A stretch of DNA of 64,000 nt from Desulfuromonadales bacterium (GTDB taxonomy: Bacteria > Desulfobacterota > Desulfuromonadia > Desulfuromonadales > BM103). Position 1 is the first letter of the stretch; every line of letters starts with the position of its first letter. The notes under the pieces were generated by a model that saw nothing but the letters and a program-made list of their open reading frames with translations, ran no database searches and had not been told where the DNA came from. Where the stretch lies: positions 62,001 through 126,000 of the forward strand of contig JACZKE010000052.1 in NCBI GenBank assembly GCA_014860225.1, given 5' to 3'. Positions 46,567 through 55,584 of this stretch are shown piece by piece. The position numbers and the translations under genes were made by a program.

Positions 46567-47631
46567 ATGCTTTCTTCTATTGAAAACAAAATTAATGCAG
46601 GCCAACCGCTTAATCGGGAGGAAGGGCTCTGGCTGTTGACCGGGGCCGAGCTGCTCAGCCTGGGCAAACTGGCTGACGGTGTGCGTCGGCGCAAGCACCC
46701 TGACTGTCGGGTCTCTTTCGTCGTCGATCGCAACGTCAACTACACCAACGTCTGCACCACTCAGTGTAAATTCTGCGCATTTTACCGTGACGTCACCCAT
46801 CCCGATGCCTACGTGCTCAGCTATAAGCAGATCTTCAGCAAGGTCCAGGAGCTGGTTGATCGCGGCGGTACACAACTGTTGATGCAGGGCGGGCTGCATC
46901 CCGATCTGAAGCTAGACTGGTTCGAGGACCTCTTCCGTCAACTCCGTCAACGCTTTCCGACGGTGCAGATTCATTCCCTGTCACCTGCCGAGATTGTGCA
47001 CATCGCCAGGCTCTCAGAGCTGCCCATGGTCGACTGCCTCGCCCGCTTGCACCAGGCCGGCCTGCAATCGCTGCCCGGCGGCGGGGCCGAGATCCTGGTC
47101 GACGCAATTCGCCAGGAGATTTCGCCGAACAAGATCGGTTGGCGGGAGTGGGCGGCAGTCATGCGTGCGGCCCATCATCTGGGCATGCCGACGACAGCGA
47201 CCATGATGTTCGGCGTGCGCGAGCAAGCCGAAGATATTGTCGAGCACCTGTTCCGGATCCGTGAACTGCAGGCGGAACGGGGAGGTTTCACAGCCTTTAT
47301 CCCCTGGAGTTACCAGCCGGGAAATACCGAGCTGGGTGGTGAGCAGGCGAGCGGAGTCGAATATTTGAAGGTGCTGGCGCTGGCGCGGGTGATTCTGGAC
47401 AATGTGACCAACATCCAGGCCAGCTGGGTCACCCAGGGGGCGCGCATGGCGCAGATTGCGCTCTACTTTGGTGCCAACGATCTGGGTGGTACCATGTTGG
47501 AAGAGAATGTTGTTGCAGCCGCCGGGGTTGATTTTCGTTTGAGCCAGGAAGAAATTATCGATTTGGCGAAAAGCGCCGGTTTCCAGCCGGCGCGGCGGAC
47601 GACGACTTATGACGTATTGGAAACTTATTGA
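46567..47631 (+). CDS. mqnC: Cyclic dehypoxanthinyl futalosine synthase (radical SAM)
   Basis: Cyclises dehypoxanthine futalosine in menaquinone synthesis. 354 residues. CTTQCKFCAFYRD at about 63-75 binds the cluster, followed by LLMQGGLHPDLKLDW and LPGGGAEILVDAIRQ. Paralogous to mqnE next to it, but with the MqnC features near DAYVLSYKQIFSKV. Confidence 0.94.
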   Translation: MLSSIENKINAGQPLNREEGLWLLTGAELLSLGKLADGVRRRKHPDCRVSFVVDRNVNYTNVCTTQCKFCAFYRDVTHPDAYVLSYKQIFSKVQELVDRGGTQLLMQGGLHPDLKLDWFEDLFRQLRQRFPTVQIHSLSPAEIVHIARLSELPMVDCLARLHQAGLQSLPGGGAEILVDAIRQEISPNKIGWREWAAVMRAAHHLGMPTTATMMFGVREQAEDIVEHLFRIRELQAERGGFTAFIPWSYQPGNTELGGEQASGVEYLKVLALARVILDNVTNIQASWVTQGARMAQIALYFGANDLGGTMLEENVVAAAGVDFRLSQEEIIDLAKSAGFQPARRTTTYDVLETY

Positions 47632-47791
47632 ACTATTATTGACGCTTTTGACAAAACAGCGATTTAGCCACCAGACACTAAGGTACCAAAAATAAAAACA
47701 TAATCTGTTGATCCACTTCTCGCCAGTAAAGGCAGCACCATGCCGATAATGGCCACAGACATGCACGGACAAAGATGAACCAAGAACCTTG
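47632..47791. other. Intergenic DNA with degenerate repeat remnants
   Basis: The segment at about 47666-47690 (GCCACCAGACACTAAGGTACC) resembles one arm of the repeat at 62218-62384, and GGCCACAGACATGCACGGA at about 47750-47769 resembles another common bacterial repeat. Neither is complete. Confidence 0.35.
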
Positions 47792-47891
47792 ATTTAACGC
47801 GGAGGCGCAGAGACGCGGATGACGTCATAAAGGCTTTAAGGTTTTACCCTGATCAAAGGTCTTTGCCTCTCTCAGCGCCTCCGCGTTAAAT
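47792..47891. repeat. 100-bp inverted-repeat element upstream of hisC
   Basis: ATTTAACGCGGAGGCGC (47792-47808) and its exact complement (47875-47891) enclose 66 bp. The arm extends as CAGAGACGCGG on the left and TTTGCCTCTCTCA on the right with mismatches. It ends 63 bp before hisC and would form a hairpin in the transcript. Confidence 0.8.
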
Positions 47892-47954
47892 TTGTTTTTC
47901 CGGGTTTTAATGTTGAATAGTTCTGAACTTTATTATTACAAGAGAGCGTTGATC

Positions 47955-48998
47955 ATGTCTTATCTCCGCAAGAATATCGCCGCTATGGACGGCTACGTGC
48001 CAGGTTTCCAGCCGCCTGACGAGGCGAGTTGGATCAAGCTCAATACCAACGAGAATCCTTACCCGCCTTCACCGCAGGTGATCAAAGCGATCCAGGCCGC
48101 AACCGGCGACGACCTGCGCAAATATCCGGATGCGGCTTGCCGTGCCGGACGTGAGGCGGCGGCTGAACTTTATGGCTACCCGGTTGACTGGGTGATCATG
48201 GCCAACGGTTCGGATGAACTGCTCAACAACCTGATCCGGGCCTGTGCCGGCGAGGGAGAAGAGGTTGCCTACCTGCACCCTTCTTATTCCTATTACGCAA
48301 CCCTGGCTGCGGTCCAGGGAGCACAGATAAAAACCTTCGCCCTGACTGAGAGTGGCGATATTATGGATTTTCCCGAGCGCTACACCGGCAAGCTGTTTTT
48401 CCTGACCAACCCCAACGCGCCCCTCGGTCTGCGTTGGCAGGCCGATGACGTTGGCGCATTGGCCGACCGCTGCAGCGGCTTGCTGGTGGTGGATGAAGCC
48501 TACGCGGATTTTGCCGAAGGCAACTGCCTGGAGCTGGTTCGGCAGAAGCCGAATGTGGTGGTGACCCGGACCTTGTCAAAAAGTTATTCTCTCGCCGGGA
48601 TGCGCCTTGGTCTGGCCATTGCCCGCCCCTATATCATCGCCGCTCTGGACAAAATTCGCGATCATTACAATCTCGACCGTCTGGCCCAGGCTGCCATTGC
48701 CGCTGCCTTGATCGATCAGGATTATTTCCGCGAATGTGTCGAACGTATCTGCGCGACCCGGCAGTGGTTCAGCATCGAATTGGACAAGCTTGGCTATAGT
48801 GTCATCCCTTCGAGCGCCAACTATGTTTTTACCAGTCCCCCCGATCAAAATGGCAAACGGGTTTACGACGCACTTTATCAACGCAAAATCCTGGTGCGCT
48901 ATTTCAGTGATCCGGTTCTGTCTCATGGCCTGCGCATCTCGATCGGTACGCAAGAGGAGATGGAGAGGACGCTGGCAGCCCTTGCGGAGATAGGCTGA
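47955..48998 (+). CDS. hisC: Histidinol-phosphate aminotransferase
   Basis: PLP enzyme of histidine synthesis. 347 residues from ATG 47955; an in-frame start at 47892 lies in repeat-flanking DNA. The PLP lysine is Lys209 in [14 protein letters not shown], and [21 protein letters not shown] and VVDEAYADF are family motifs. PNAPLGLRW replaces the usual PNNPTG, a mild variant. The stop shares one base with the mutY ATG. Confidence 0.94.
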   Translation: MSYLRKNIAAMDGYVPGFQPPDEASWIKLNTNENPYPPSPQVIKAIQAATGDDLRKYPDAACRAGREAAAELYGYPVDWVIMANGSDELLNNLIRACAGEGEEVAYLHPSYSYYATLAAVQGAQIKTFALTESGDIMDFPERYTGKLFFLTNPNAPLGLRWQADDVGALADRCSGLLVVDEAYADFAEGNCLELVRQKPNVVVTRTLSKSYSLAGMRLGLAIARPYIIAALDKIRDHYNLDRLAQAAIAAALIDQDYFRECVERICATRQWFSIELDKLGYSVIPSSANYVFTSPPDQNGKRVYDALYQRKILVRYFSDPVLSHGLRISIGTQEEMERTLAALAEIG

Positions 48999-50101
48999 TG
49001 GCATGCCCTTGTAAGGACGACGCATGCGTCGTCCCTGCGCCGTTCGATCCTGTAGAAATCGCTCCACGCCTGCTTGCCTGGTATGGCCGGGAAGGCCGCG
49101 AACTGCCATGGCGCAAGACCCGCGACCCTTACCGTGTCTGGCTCTCGGAAGTTATGCTGCAGCAGACTACCGTGGCTGCGGTCATCCCGTATTACCAACG
49201 ATTTCTCGAACATTTCCCAACCGTGGGTTCTCTCGCCGCAGCAGCTCTGGATGATGTCATTACCCTGTGGGCCGGTCTAGGCTACTACTCGCGTTCCCGC
49301 AATCTGCATCAGGCAGCCCGGCAGGTTGTTCTGGAACATGAAGGGGCTTTCCCCGCTGACCATGGCTCTTTGACGGCGCTGCCTGGTGTTGGACGATCTA
49401 CAGCCGGGGCGATCCTTTCCATCGCTTTCGACAAACCGGCGCCTATTCTGGACGGCAATGTCCGCCGTGTACTCGTCCGTCTGTTTGCCTGGATGGAAGA
49501 TCCTCGCAGCAGTCGTGCGGAAAAACAACTCTGGGCCTGGGCAGAGGCCTTGACCTCCGTAGAGAGCCCCCACGACTACGCCCAGGCAATCATGGATCTC
49601 GGAGCGACGGTCTGCACGCCACGTGAGCCGAAGTGCGATCATTGCCCGTTACGGGAAGTCTGTAAGGCCCGGGGAAAAGGGCTGACCGGGATATTGCCTG
49701 TGTCGCGCAAGAAGCAGAAGCTTCCGGTTCGTCAGCAGGTCGCTCTGATCATCAGCTCTTTGGATGGAATCTTGCTGCGGCAACGCCCGCCCGAAGGCTT
49801 CCTCGGTGGCTTATGGGAATTCCCAACGGTTGACTTGTCTTCAGGTCTCGAGCCTGAGCAGGCTGCTGCTCGCCTGCTCTCTGAGCTGCTTCTGCACGGA
49901 AAGATTGCTAAGGTGGGAGACGTTCGACATGCTTACAGTCACTTTAAGCTGGAATTGACTGTTTTTGCGGTTGAGGCAACTCCTGCGAGTGGTGCTGCTG
50001 AAGGAAGTTCATATCGCTGGTGTCGTGGCGTTGAATTTGAACGTCTGCCGTTACATGGCGCCCATCGTAAGGCTTACCACCAGATTGTCAGTGAAAGCTG
50101 A
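48998..50101 (+). CDS. mutY: A/G-specific adenine glycosylase
   Basis: Removes adenine opposite 8-oxoguanine. 367 residues. WLSEVMLQQTTV has the catalytic Glu, LPGVGRSTAGAI is the helix-hairpin-helix and PILDGNVRRVL has the catalytic Asp. The cluster motif is CTPREPKCDHCPLREVC. A C-terminal NUDIX-like domain (about 235-367) recognises 8-oxoguanine. The first 13 residues ([13 protein letters not shown]) are translated from a palindrome that looks like an inserted repeat. Translation is coupled to hisC by a 1-bp overlap. Confidence 0.96.
   Translation: MACPCKDDACVVPAPFDPVEIAPRLLAWYGREGRELPWRKTRDPYRVWLSEVMLQQTTVAAVIPYYQRFLEHFPTVGSLAAAALDDVITLWAGLGYYSRSRNLHQAARQVVLEHEGAFPADHGSLTALPGVGRSTAGAILSIAFDKPAPILDGNVRRVLVRLFAWMEDPRSSRAEKQLWAWAEALTSVESPHDYAQAIMDLGATVCTPREPKCDHCPLREVCKARGKGLTGILPVSRKKQKLPVRQQVALIISSLDGILLRQRPPEGFLGGLWEFPTVDLSSGLEPEQAAARLLSELLLHGKIAKVGDVRHAYSHFKLELTVFAVEATPASGAAEGSSYRWCRGVEFERLPLHGAHRKAYHQIVSES
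49015..49034. repeat. 20-bp perfect palindrome inside the mutY start
   Basis: GGACGACGCATGCGTCGTCC. It lies 17 bp into mutY and encodes residues DDACVV in the frame used. The GACGCATGCGTC core resembles dispersed palindromic repeats known in many bacterial genomes. Confidence 0.85.
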
Positions 50102-50193
50102 ACATTTCTTGAAATAAGAGATTATCAGTAACATGAGGCATACATCAGGTTTCTCGCACCACTCACTTCGCAACTCGCGCCAGTTTGTTCTCT

Positions 50194-52224
50194 ATGTCTG
50201 ATGAAATGAAAACATACCTGCTGATTGTACGCCAGCGGCCTGCAGCCAACGCGGAATTGGACTCTTTGCTACAGGTGCTGCACAGTGATTTCGGTCTCGA
50301 CACCTATACGTCCCGTCAGCGTCTGATCGGTCCGGGACTGGCGTTGTTCAGCAAAGGACTTTTTGAGAGAACCGACAGGATTTCAGCGCTGCTGCAACTC
50401 TACGGATTTTCCTGTTGGCTGATTGAGCCACAGAAACCCACATTCGCCCCTGATCTTCTGCGCAGCCTGGACATACATAGCAACCATATCCTGTTTACCT
50501 GCCAGAAGGACATGGTGCGTCTCGAGCGCGGCTCGTCGGTGGTCGGCGTGCTTGCTGACCTTTCGGGAGGGCTGGCAGACAAGCATGTCAAACGGCTCCT
50601 GGCCCAGAATACCTATCGCGGCAGCAGTGTCCTGGAAGTTCTCAGCCGCGAAGAGATGATCCGCATTACGCTTCAGGGGCATCCGGTTTTCGATTTTTAC
50701 CTGCTCGATCATGAGGGCAAAGTTCAGCAAGCCGTACAGGCAATGCCGGGCCGTTTCAATGTTGACGGCCTTGGTTCCCGGGCCACCATGAGCGCCGGGC
50801 AGAACTTGCAGGCGCTTGTTAAGCTTGTCGAGGAATATGCCGGACCGTTCCGGTTGTATTGCGACTTCGGCCTAAGCCAGTTGCCGGGCTGTGACGTGAA
50901 GAGGGATTCTGAGAGCCCGTCGGCAGCCATGGAAAATCTCGACAGCCTGACTCGTTATGGCTGGCTGGTCTCCCGCTTGCAAGGCGATGGCCGCCCCGTC
51001 ACGGCCCAGAGCGCCGGGAGCGTTGATGTGTTGACTGGCACAACCGCAGCCATTGTCGTCGGACAGCCGGTGCTTGGCATTTTTCCGGTGTCGAACGATG
51101 GCGTTGGCGAGGTCCCTGGTCTGGGTGAAATGTCAAGCGAGATCAGGGAAGCGCTCGAAGACGGCGACCAAACCTCGACCATAAAACCTCCCTTTGCTAG
51201 TCGACCAGCGCGTAGCGATCTGCCTGCGCCACCGGACCGACCGGCAGACCATGTGAATTGGGGCAAGTCGCTGACAATGGTCTTTGTGGCTGCTGCCGGA
51301 TTCTCAATCGCAGCAGGCAGCGGTGGCCATGAGCTGTTCCGGCTGGTCTCCCGATATGGGATGGCGACAGGAATCGTGCCGGCGGTTGTGGCTGTGCCCC
51401 TGCTCTGGGGAGGATTCCATTGCATTCGTCTCAAACGCCGCATTGAGAACACGCCGACCAGTAAAGTGCGTTCGGTGGCGATGGGTCTGGTAGAAGTACA
51501 TGGCCGAACGAAACGTCTCTACGCTCTGGTGGCACCGATGACCCAGTCGGCCTGTGCCTGGTACCGGCTGCGCAAGTACCGCAAAGATAAAAACAATAAC
51601 TGGAAACAGGTCAAGGAGATCAACAGCAATCATGTCCCGTTCCAGGTCGACGACGGTACCGGGCTTGTGATCGTCGATCCTGCTGGAGCTGCCGTAAAAG
51701 CCAGTGTCCAGCAGACGGGCTATCCCGGCCAGTCTCCGCTCACGTTTACTGCGTTTGGCAGCGGCAACGGTGACGGAGAAAAGTGGGTCGAGGATGTCAT
51801 CTACGAAGGCACCTCTATCTATGTGCTCGGTTATGCCCGGCCATCACGTGAAGAGCGTATGAGTCTACGCGAGCGAACAATAATAAAGCTGCGTCAACTC
51901 AAGCTTGACCCCCGGGCTATGCACCGTTACGATACTGACGGCAACGGAGTTATCGACGAAGCTGAATGGCAAGGTGCCCGCAGCGATGCAGAACAAGAAG
52001 CGATGCAAGATCATCTGCTGGGGGGCAACTCGCGCAAACGTCAGGAAGAGCATGTGGTGATTGGCAAAGGTCCACAGCGCAGCCTGCCGTTCATTATTAC
52101 CGAAACGGTTTCAGAGGCGGACCTGGTCCGCAAATACGGTCTGACCAGCCTTCCCCTGATGGCTGCCGGATTGAGTTCGATGGGTCTGGCTCTTTACAAG
52201 TTTTTGCAGTTCATCGGCATTTAA
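50194..52224 (+). CDS. Membrane protein with GIDE-like domain, EF-hand and novel N-terminal region
   Basis: 676 residues from ATG 50194 (later ATG 50206 possible). Residues 1-340 match no domain I recognise; they open with MKTYLLIVRQRPA. Two membrane helices follow (about 355-410). Residues about 430-550 look like the GIDE domain of bacterial E3-ligase-like proteins, with VAMGLVEVHGRTKRL and MTQSACAWYRLRKY, but there is no RING finger. An EF-hand loop, DTDGNGVIDEAEW, starts at about 580 and has all Ca2+ ligands. A last helix ends the protein. lemA follows 23 bp downstream, a recurrent GIDE partner. Function unknown. Confidence 0.7.
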   Translation: MSDEMKTYLLIVRQRPAANAELDSLLQVLHSDFGLDTYTSRQRLIGPGLALFSKGLFERTDRISALLQLYGFSCWLIEPQKPTFAPDLLRSLDIHSNHILFTCQKDMVRLERGSSVVGVLADLSGGLADKHVKRLLAQNTYRGSSVLEVLSREEMIRITLQGHPVFDFYLLDHEGKVQQAVQAMPGRFNVDGLGSRATMSAGQNLQALVKLVEEYAGPFRLYCDFGLSQLPGCDVKRDSESPSAAMENLDSLTRYGWLVSRLQGDGRPVTAQSAGSVDVLTGTTAAIVVGQPVLGIFPVSNDGVGEVPGLGEMSSEIREALEDGDQTSTIKPPFASRPARSDLPAPPDRPADHVNWGKSLTMVFVAAAGFSIAAGSGGHELFRLVSRYGMATGIVPAVVAVPLLWGGFHCIRLKRRIENTPTSKVRSVAMGLVEVHGRTKRLYALVAPMTQSACAWYRLRKYRKDKNNNWKQVKEINSNHVPFQVDDGTGLVIVDPAGAAVKASVQQTGYPGQSPLTFTAFGSGNGDGEKWVEDVIYEGTSIYVLGYARPSREERMSLRERTIIKLRQLKLDPRAMHRYDTDGNGVIDEAEWQGARSDAEQEAMQDHLLGGNSRKRQEEHVVIGKGPQRSLPFIITETVSEADLVRKYGLTSLPLMAAGLSSMGLALYKFLQFIGI

Positions 52225-52247
52225 CCTTTTATTGAAGGAGGCTCGCT

Positions 52248-52820
52248 ATGAGTTTGGGCTGGATATTACTCGGCATTCTGGTGCTTATTGTCGCTGCTCT
52301 GGTGCTCTATGTAATCATCATCTACAACGGTTTTATTGCCCTGAAGAATAATATCGAGCGCAACTGGAGCAACATCGATGTGCTACTCAAGCAGCGTTAC
52401 GATGAGCTCCCCAAGTTGATCAAGGTCTGTGAAGGCTACATGCAGCACGAACAAAAGACTCTGGAAGCGGTTATCAAGGCCCGCTCCATGGTTAACCAGG
52501 CCGGCAACGATGAGCAGAAAATGCAGGCTCAGAATGCGTTGACAGACACTCTGAAGTCCCTATTTATGGTGGTTGAAAAATATCCCGACCTGAAAGCCGA
52601 CAAGTCGTTCCAGCAACTGGGCAACCGCATTACCGAGCTCGAAGACCAGGTCGCCGACCGGCGGGAATTCCTCAACGAGTCGGTCAATATCTACAATATT
52701 CGCCTTGACCAGTTCCCCGACGTGATCGTCGCTCGTATCTTCAACTTTACCAACCGCCCCCTGTGGAAGATCGATCCTGCACACCGTCAGGATGTCGAGG
52801 TTGGGTTCCAGCACACCTGA
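52248..52820 (+). CDS. lemA: LemA family membrane protein
   Basis: 190 residues with a single N-terminal helix (about 5-27) and a long helical cytoplasmic-like domain. LKNNIERNWSNIDVLLKQRYDELPKL and the later RREFLNESVNIYNIRLDQFP are LemA signatures. GGAGGCTCGCT precedes the ATG. Its molecular role is not settled; the operon with a GIDE protein is conserved widely. Confidence 0.92.
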   Translation: MSLGWILLGILVLIVAALVLYVIIIYNGFIALKNNIERNWSNIDVLLKQRYDELPKLIKVCEGYMQHEQKTLEAVIKARSMVNQAGNDEQKMQAQNALTDTLKSLFMVVEKYPDLKADKSFQQLGNRITELEDQVADRREFLNESVNIYNIRLDQFPDVIVARIFNFTNRPLWKIDPAHRQDVEVGFQHT

Positions 52821-52858
52821 GCATCAGGCTCTCCCGGTTTTTCTGGGGGGTTGCTTAC

Positions 52859-52902
52859 AAAAAAAAGCTCCACAGTTTCTCCTGACTGTGGAGCCTTTTT
52901 TC
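52859..52902 (+). terminator. Rho-independent terminator after lemA
   Basis: GCTCCACAGT and ACTGTGGAGC around an eight-base loop, flanked by A-run and T-run. Confidence 0.92.
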
Positions 52903-53227
52903 ATATGAACAACGATAGAAGTACCTCCCATCTCTGAACCGACCATTCTTTGTCGCACAACTCTCTTGATAAAATTCAGCCCAGGACATCGGAGCTTTAT
53001 TCATCCCTGCCCGCTTTTCTTGACTCCTCATAAAGTGGAAACTTGTCTGTTCATCGGATTATTCAAAAAGTGTTGTGAATTTTTCTTCACTGAATGGCTT
53101 GGCTAAAATCTTTAATTTATCTGGAATCAAGTTGGCAGGCTACGAGATAGTAGCCATGTTTACAGGATTAGCTGCGTTAAGACGTAGCTGCCTGATTAAT
53201 CAACACAAACAGCAAACAGGAGGTTAC
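52903..53227 (+). other. Upstream region of the octaheme cytochrome gene
   Basis: About 325 bp with two small hairpins close to the gene: GGCTAC/GTAGCC (53138-53155) and AGCTGCG/CGTAGCT (53170-53189). They could be leader RNA structures. No c-di-GMP riboswitch core boxes were found by eye. An open frame runs through this region into the gene but has no start signal. Confidence 0.4.
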
Positions 53228-55285
53228 ATGAGAGGGAAATTATGGTTTAGAGTTCTACTGGCGGGGTTGATGTTGATGGCCCTGGTAATGGCTGGCTGCG
53301 AGGGCGATGATGGCGATGACGGAGTTGCTGGCCCTGCTGGTCCTGCTGGCCCAACTGGCCCTGCAGGTCCTGTTGCCCCTACTGAGCCGCTGGTACCGAC
53401 GATTCTGGTTAAAGATACCGCAGGTTTCGTCGTCGAAGGTGCAACGGTTTATGCCATCCCGGCTGCCGATGTCGCCGAACTTGCAGAAGTGCCATTGACA
53501 CTGGTGGCCGGCAACTACAGCGATGAGGCCAAGACCGTTGACGAGCCACTTGAGGATCTGATCAATGCCAACTTCACACCCACCAGCGGTGGCGTGGCGA
53601 ACTACATCTCCGCCACCACTGACGCCAATGGTGAGGCAGTCCTTGCCAACCTGCCGGTTGGCGACACCGACATGTACTTCATCTACGTTGCTCCTGCGGC
53701 AGCGGATATCGGCCATCTGCCGGGCGGCAGCATGAGCCGCGACGCGGTGTCCGGCGCTTCGCTGGACATGACCTTGACGGCAGTTGAGGTGTCAACCACC
53801 CCATCAGCGACAGCAACCTACACCGGCTCCAGTTCCTGTCTGGCCTGTCACCGCAACTATACGACCCAGACCCAGACCGCGCACAAGCACGGCATCATGG
53901 CCACAGGTATGCCGAGCAATCTACAGGATCTGAGTGAGTTCGGCGCTGACGCCGGAGTTTACAATTACATGGCCGGCATTGAAAAGTTTGAAGTTGCCGG
54001 TGGCACCACCGTCTACTTCTACAACTTCACCCCCACCCGCGGCTTCGACAAGTTCGAGACCTCGGAGATCGATCCGACAATTGCCGATCCCGCTGCGGTC
54101 ATCCTGGCAACTGTACGCGCCTTTTTGGATGTTGACGGTAAGTACAAGATGGAATTCACCAACGTCATCAACCCGGGCGATACGAACAGCCCCCTGGTCC
54201 GCGAGGCGATGATGAACTACGGCGGTGGTGTCTACAAGCAGCGCTACCTGACCTCCTTCGGCGACAGCAAAAGTCTGCACATGATGCCGCTGCAGTTCAA
54301 TGCTTCCGGTGACGATGCGTCTACCGATCGCACCCGCAGAGTATGGCGAGATTACCATCTCGACTGGTGGCTGACCACCGAGACAGTCGATGGTGTTAAA
54401 GCGGTTACGGCGAACAGCGTCTTCAATCTGCTCCCGGCAGCGGATAAGAGCTTTGACCTTAATTGCTCCTCTTGTCACTTCACCGGCTTCAATATCGCTA
54501 AGAATGCGAATGGCGATTACAGCTCCTCGGCTGTTCTCGACCAAAACGGTGAAATCCATCCTTTGACCGGACTCCAGCAAGAATTGAACGTCGGCTGTGA
54601 AACCTGTCACGGCCCGGGTTCCGAGCATATCTCGGCGGGCGGTAACGGTGCGGCGATCGTAACTCCGGGCAACCTCACGGCTGAGCGCGAAAGCGTGATC
54701 TGCGGCCAGTGCCACAGCCGGCCCAAGGGAACTTACGATGGTATCACGAGCAATGATTCACCGCTGAATGCCGATGGCAAGATGCTCTTCCCCGGTACCA
54801 GTCGCGCCGATTACCTGGCGAACCATACCAGCCGAAACGACGCCACGACCACCGACCTGTGGGCTGACCAGCATTCGAAGTCGCACCATCAGCAGTACAC
54901 CGACTTCATTGCCTCGTCTAAGTACCGCAACGGCAGCTCGCTCAAGACCTGCACCTCTTGTCATGACGTGCATGCTCCCGGCACCGATCGTCACCAGCTG
55001 AGCGGCACCAAAGATGACAGTCTCTGTCTGAGCTGTCATACCGACATCGTCAGTGAAGATCACCAAGTCGCCAAAATCGGCGCAGAACTTCATTCCTTTA
55101 GTCAAGCGCTGTGCATCGATTGTCACACTGTTGCAACCGCCAAGTCCGGAGCCGGCGAACAGGATTGGGCCGCCGGGGATATCAACTCCCACCGGTTTGA
55201 TGTACCTTTGCGCGCAAATGTAACAGACGCGATGCCTATCCCCTACGACAACCCCTGTGGCTTCTGCCATAGTGGTGGAATTTAA
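53228..55285 (+). CDS. Octaheme c-type cytochrome lipoprotein with collagen-like segment
   Basis: 685 residues from ATG 53228 with a perfect AGGAGG. A lipoprotein signal ends at VMAGC (Cys24). Residues 33-48 are collagen-like Gly-Pro-Ala triplets. A beta-sandwich region (about 55-190, TILVKDTAGFVVEGATVYAI) resembles carboxypeptidase-regulatory folds. Eight CxxCH motifs follow at about 204, 413, 457, 492, 575, 600, 629 and 677, so eight haems c. Probably exported and anchored in the outer membrane, for electron transfer outside the cell or in the periplasm. No porin gene lies beside it. Exact partner unknown. Confidence 0.88.
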   Translation: MRGKLWFRVLLAGLMLMALVMAGCEGDDGDDGVAGPAGPAGPTGPAGPVAPTEPLVPTILVKDTAGFVVEGATVYAIPAADVAELAEVPLTLVAGNYSDEAKTVDEPLEDLINANFTPTSGGVANYISATTDANGEAVLANLPVGDTDMYFIYVAPAAADIGHLPGGSMSRDAVSGASLDMTLTAVEVSTTPSATATYTGSSSCLACHRNYTTQTQTAHKHGIMATGMPSNLQDLSEFGADAGVYNYMAGIEKFEVAGGTTVYFYNFTPTRGFDKFETSEIDPTIADPAAVILATVRAFLDVDGKYKMEFTNVINPGDTNSPLVREAMMNYGGGVYKQRYLTSFGDSKSLHMMPLQFNASGDDASTDRTRRVWRDYHLDWWLTTETVDGVKAVTANSVFNLLPAADKSFDLNCSSCHFTGFNIAKNANGDYSSSAVLDQNGEIHPLTGLQQELNVGCETCHGPGSEHISAGGNGAAIVTPGNLTAERESVICGQCHSRPKGTYDGITSNDSPLNADGKMLFPGTSRADYLANHTSRNDATTTDLWADQHSKSHHQQYTDFIASSKYRNGSSLKTCTSCHDVHAPGTDRHQLSGTKDDSLCLSCHTDIVSEDHQVAKIGAELHSFSQALCIDCHTVATAKSGAGEQDWAAGDINSHRFDVPLRANVTDAMPIPYDNPCGFCHSGGI

Positions 55286-55329
55286 CCAGGAATAAGCTAA
55301 TTTCGCCAAAGCAGTAACTGGCCAATGCA

Positions 55330-55365
55330 AAAACAGCACCCCCGGAATTCCGGGGGTGCTGTTTT
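55330..55365 (+). terminator. Perfect 36-bp palindromic terminator
   Basis: AACAGCACCCCCGGAATT and its complement, with four A and four T at the ends. No loop in the DNA palindrome; in RNA the centre opens. Closes the cytochrome gene. Confidence 0.88.
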
Positions 55366-55584
55366 GCTTCTCTCGTTCTATGTTTGATCAGTTATCGGGG
55401 CACCTGAGGTTTCTGAAGTTATTGCAAGGCTTAAGTCCATTCATGCGGTGTACCATACATTGAAACGGAGCAACCTGATGCAATGAACCGGCAACGGTCC
55501 CTTGAGGTGAAGGGCGTTCTATTCGATTGCAACGGAATTGGCCGACAGCTATATTTAGCGCATGTTTAAAATGGTGGTGAAACG

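Noticed and set aside
53075-53227. Longer start for the octaheme cytochrome
   Set aside because: It would put 51 residues before a proper lipoprotein signal. ATG 53228 has a perfect AGGAGG.
52903-53227. c-di-GMP riboswitch upstream of the cytochrome gene
   Set aside because: Such switches are frequent before cytochrome genes in Geobacter relatives, but the conserved core boxes are not visible here.
53325-53380. Collagen-like GC-rich triplets as a tandem DNA repeat or frameshift hot-spot
   Set aside because: The reading frame stays open and codons vary between triplets, so it is best read as protein sequence.
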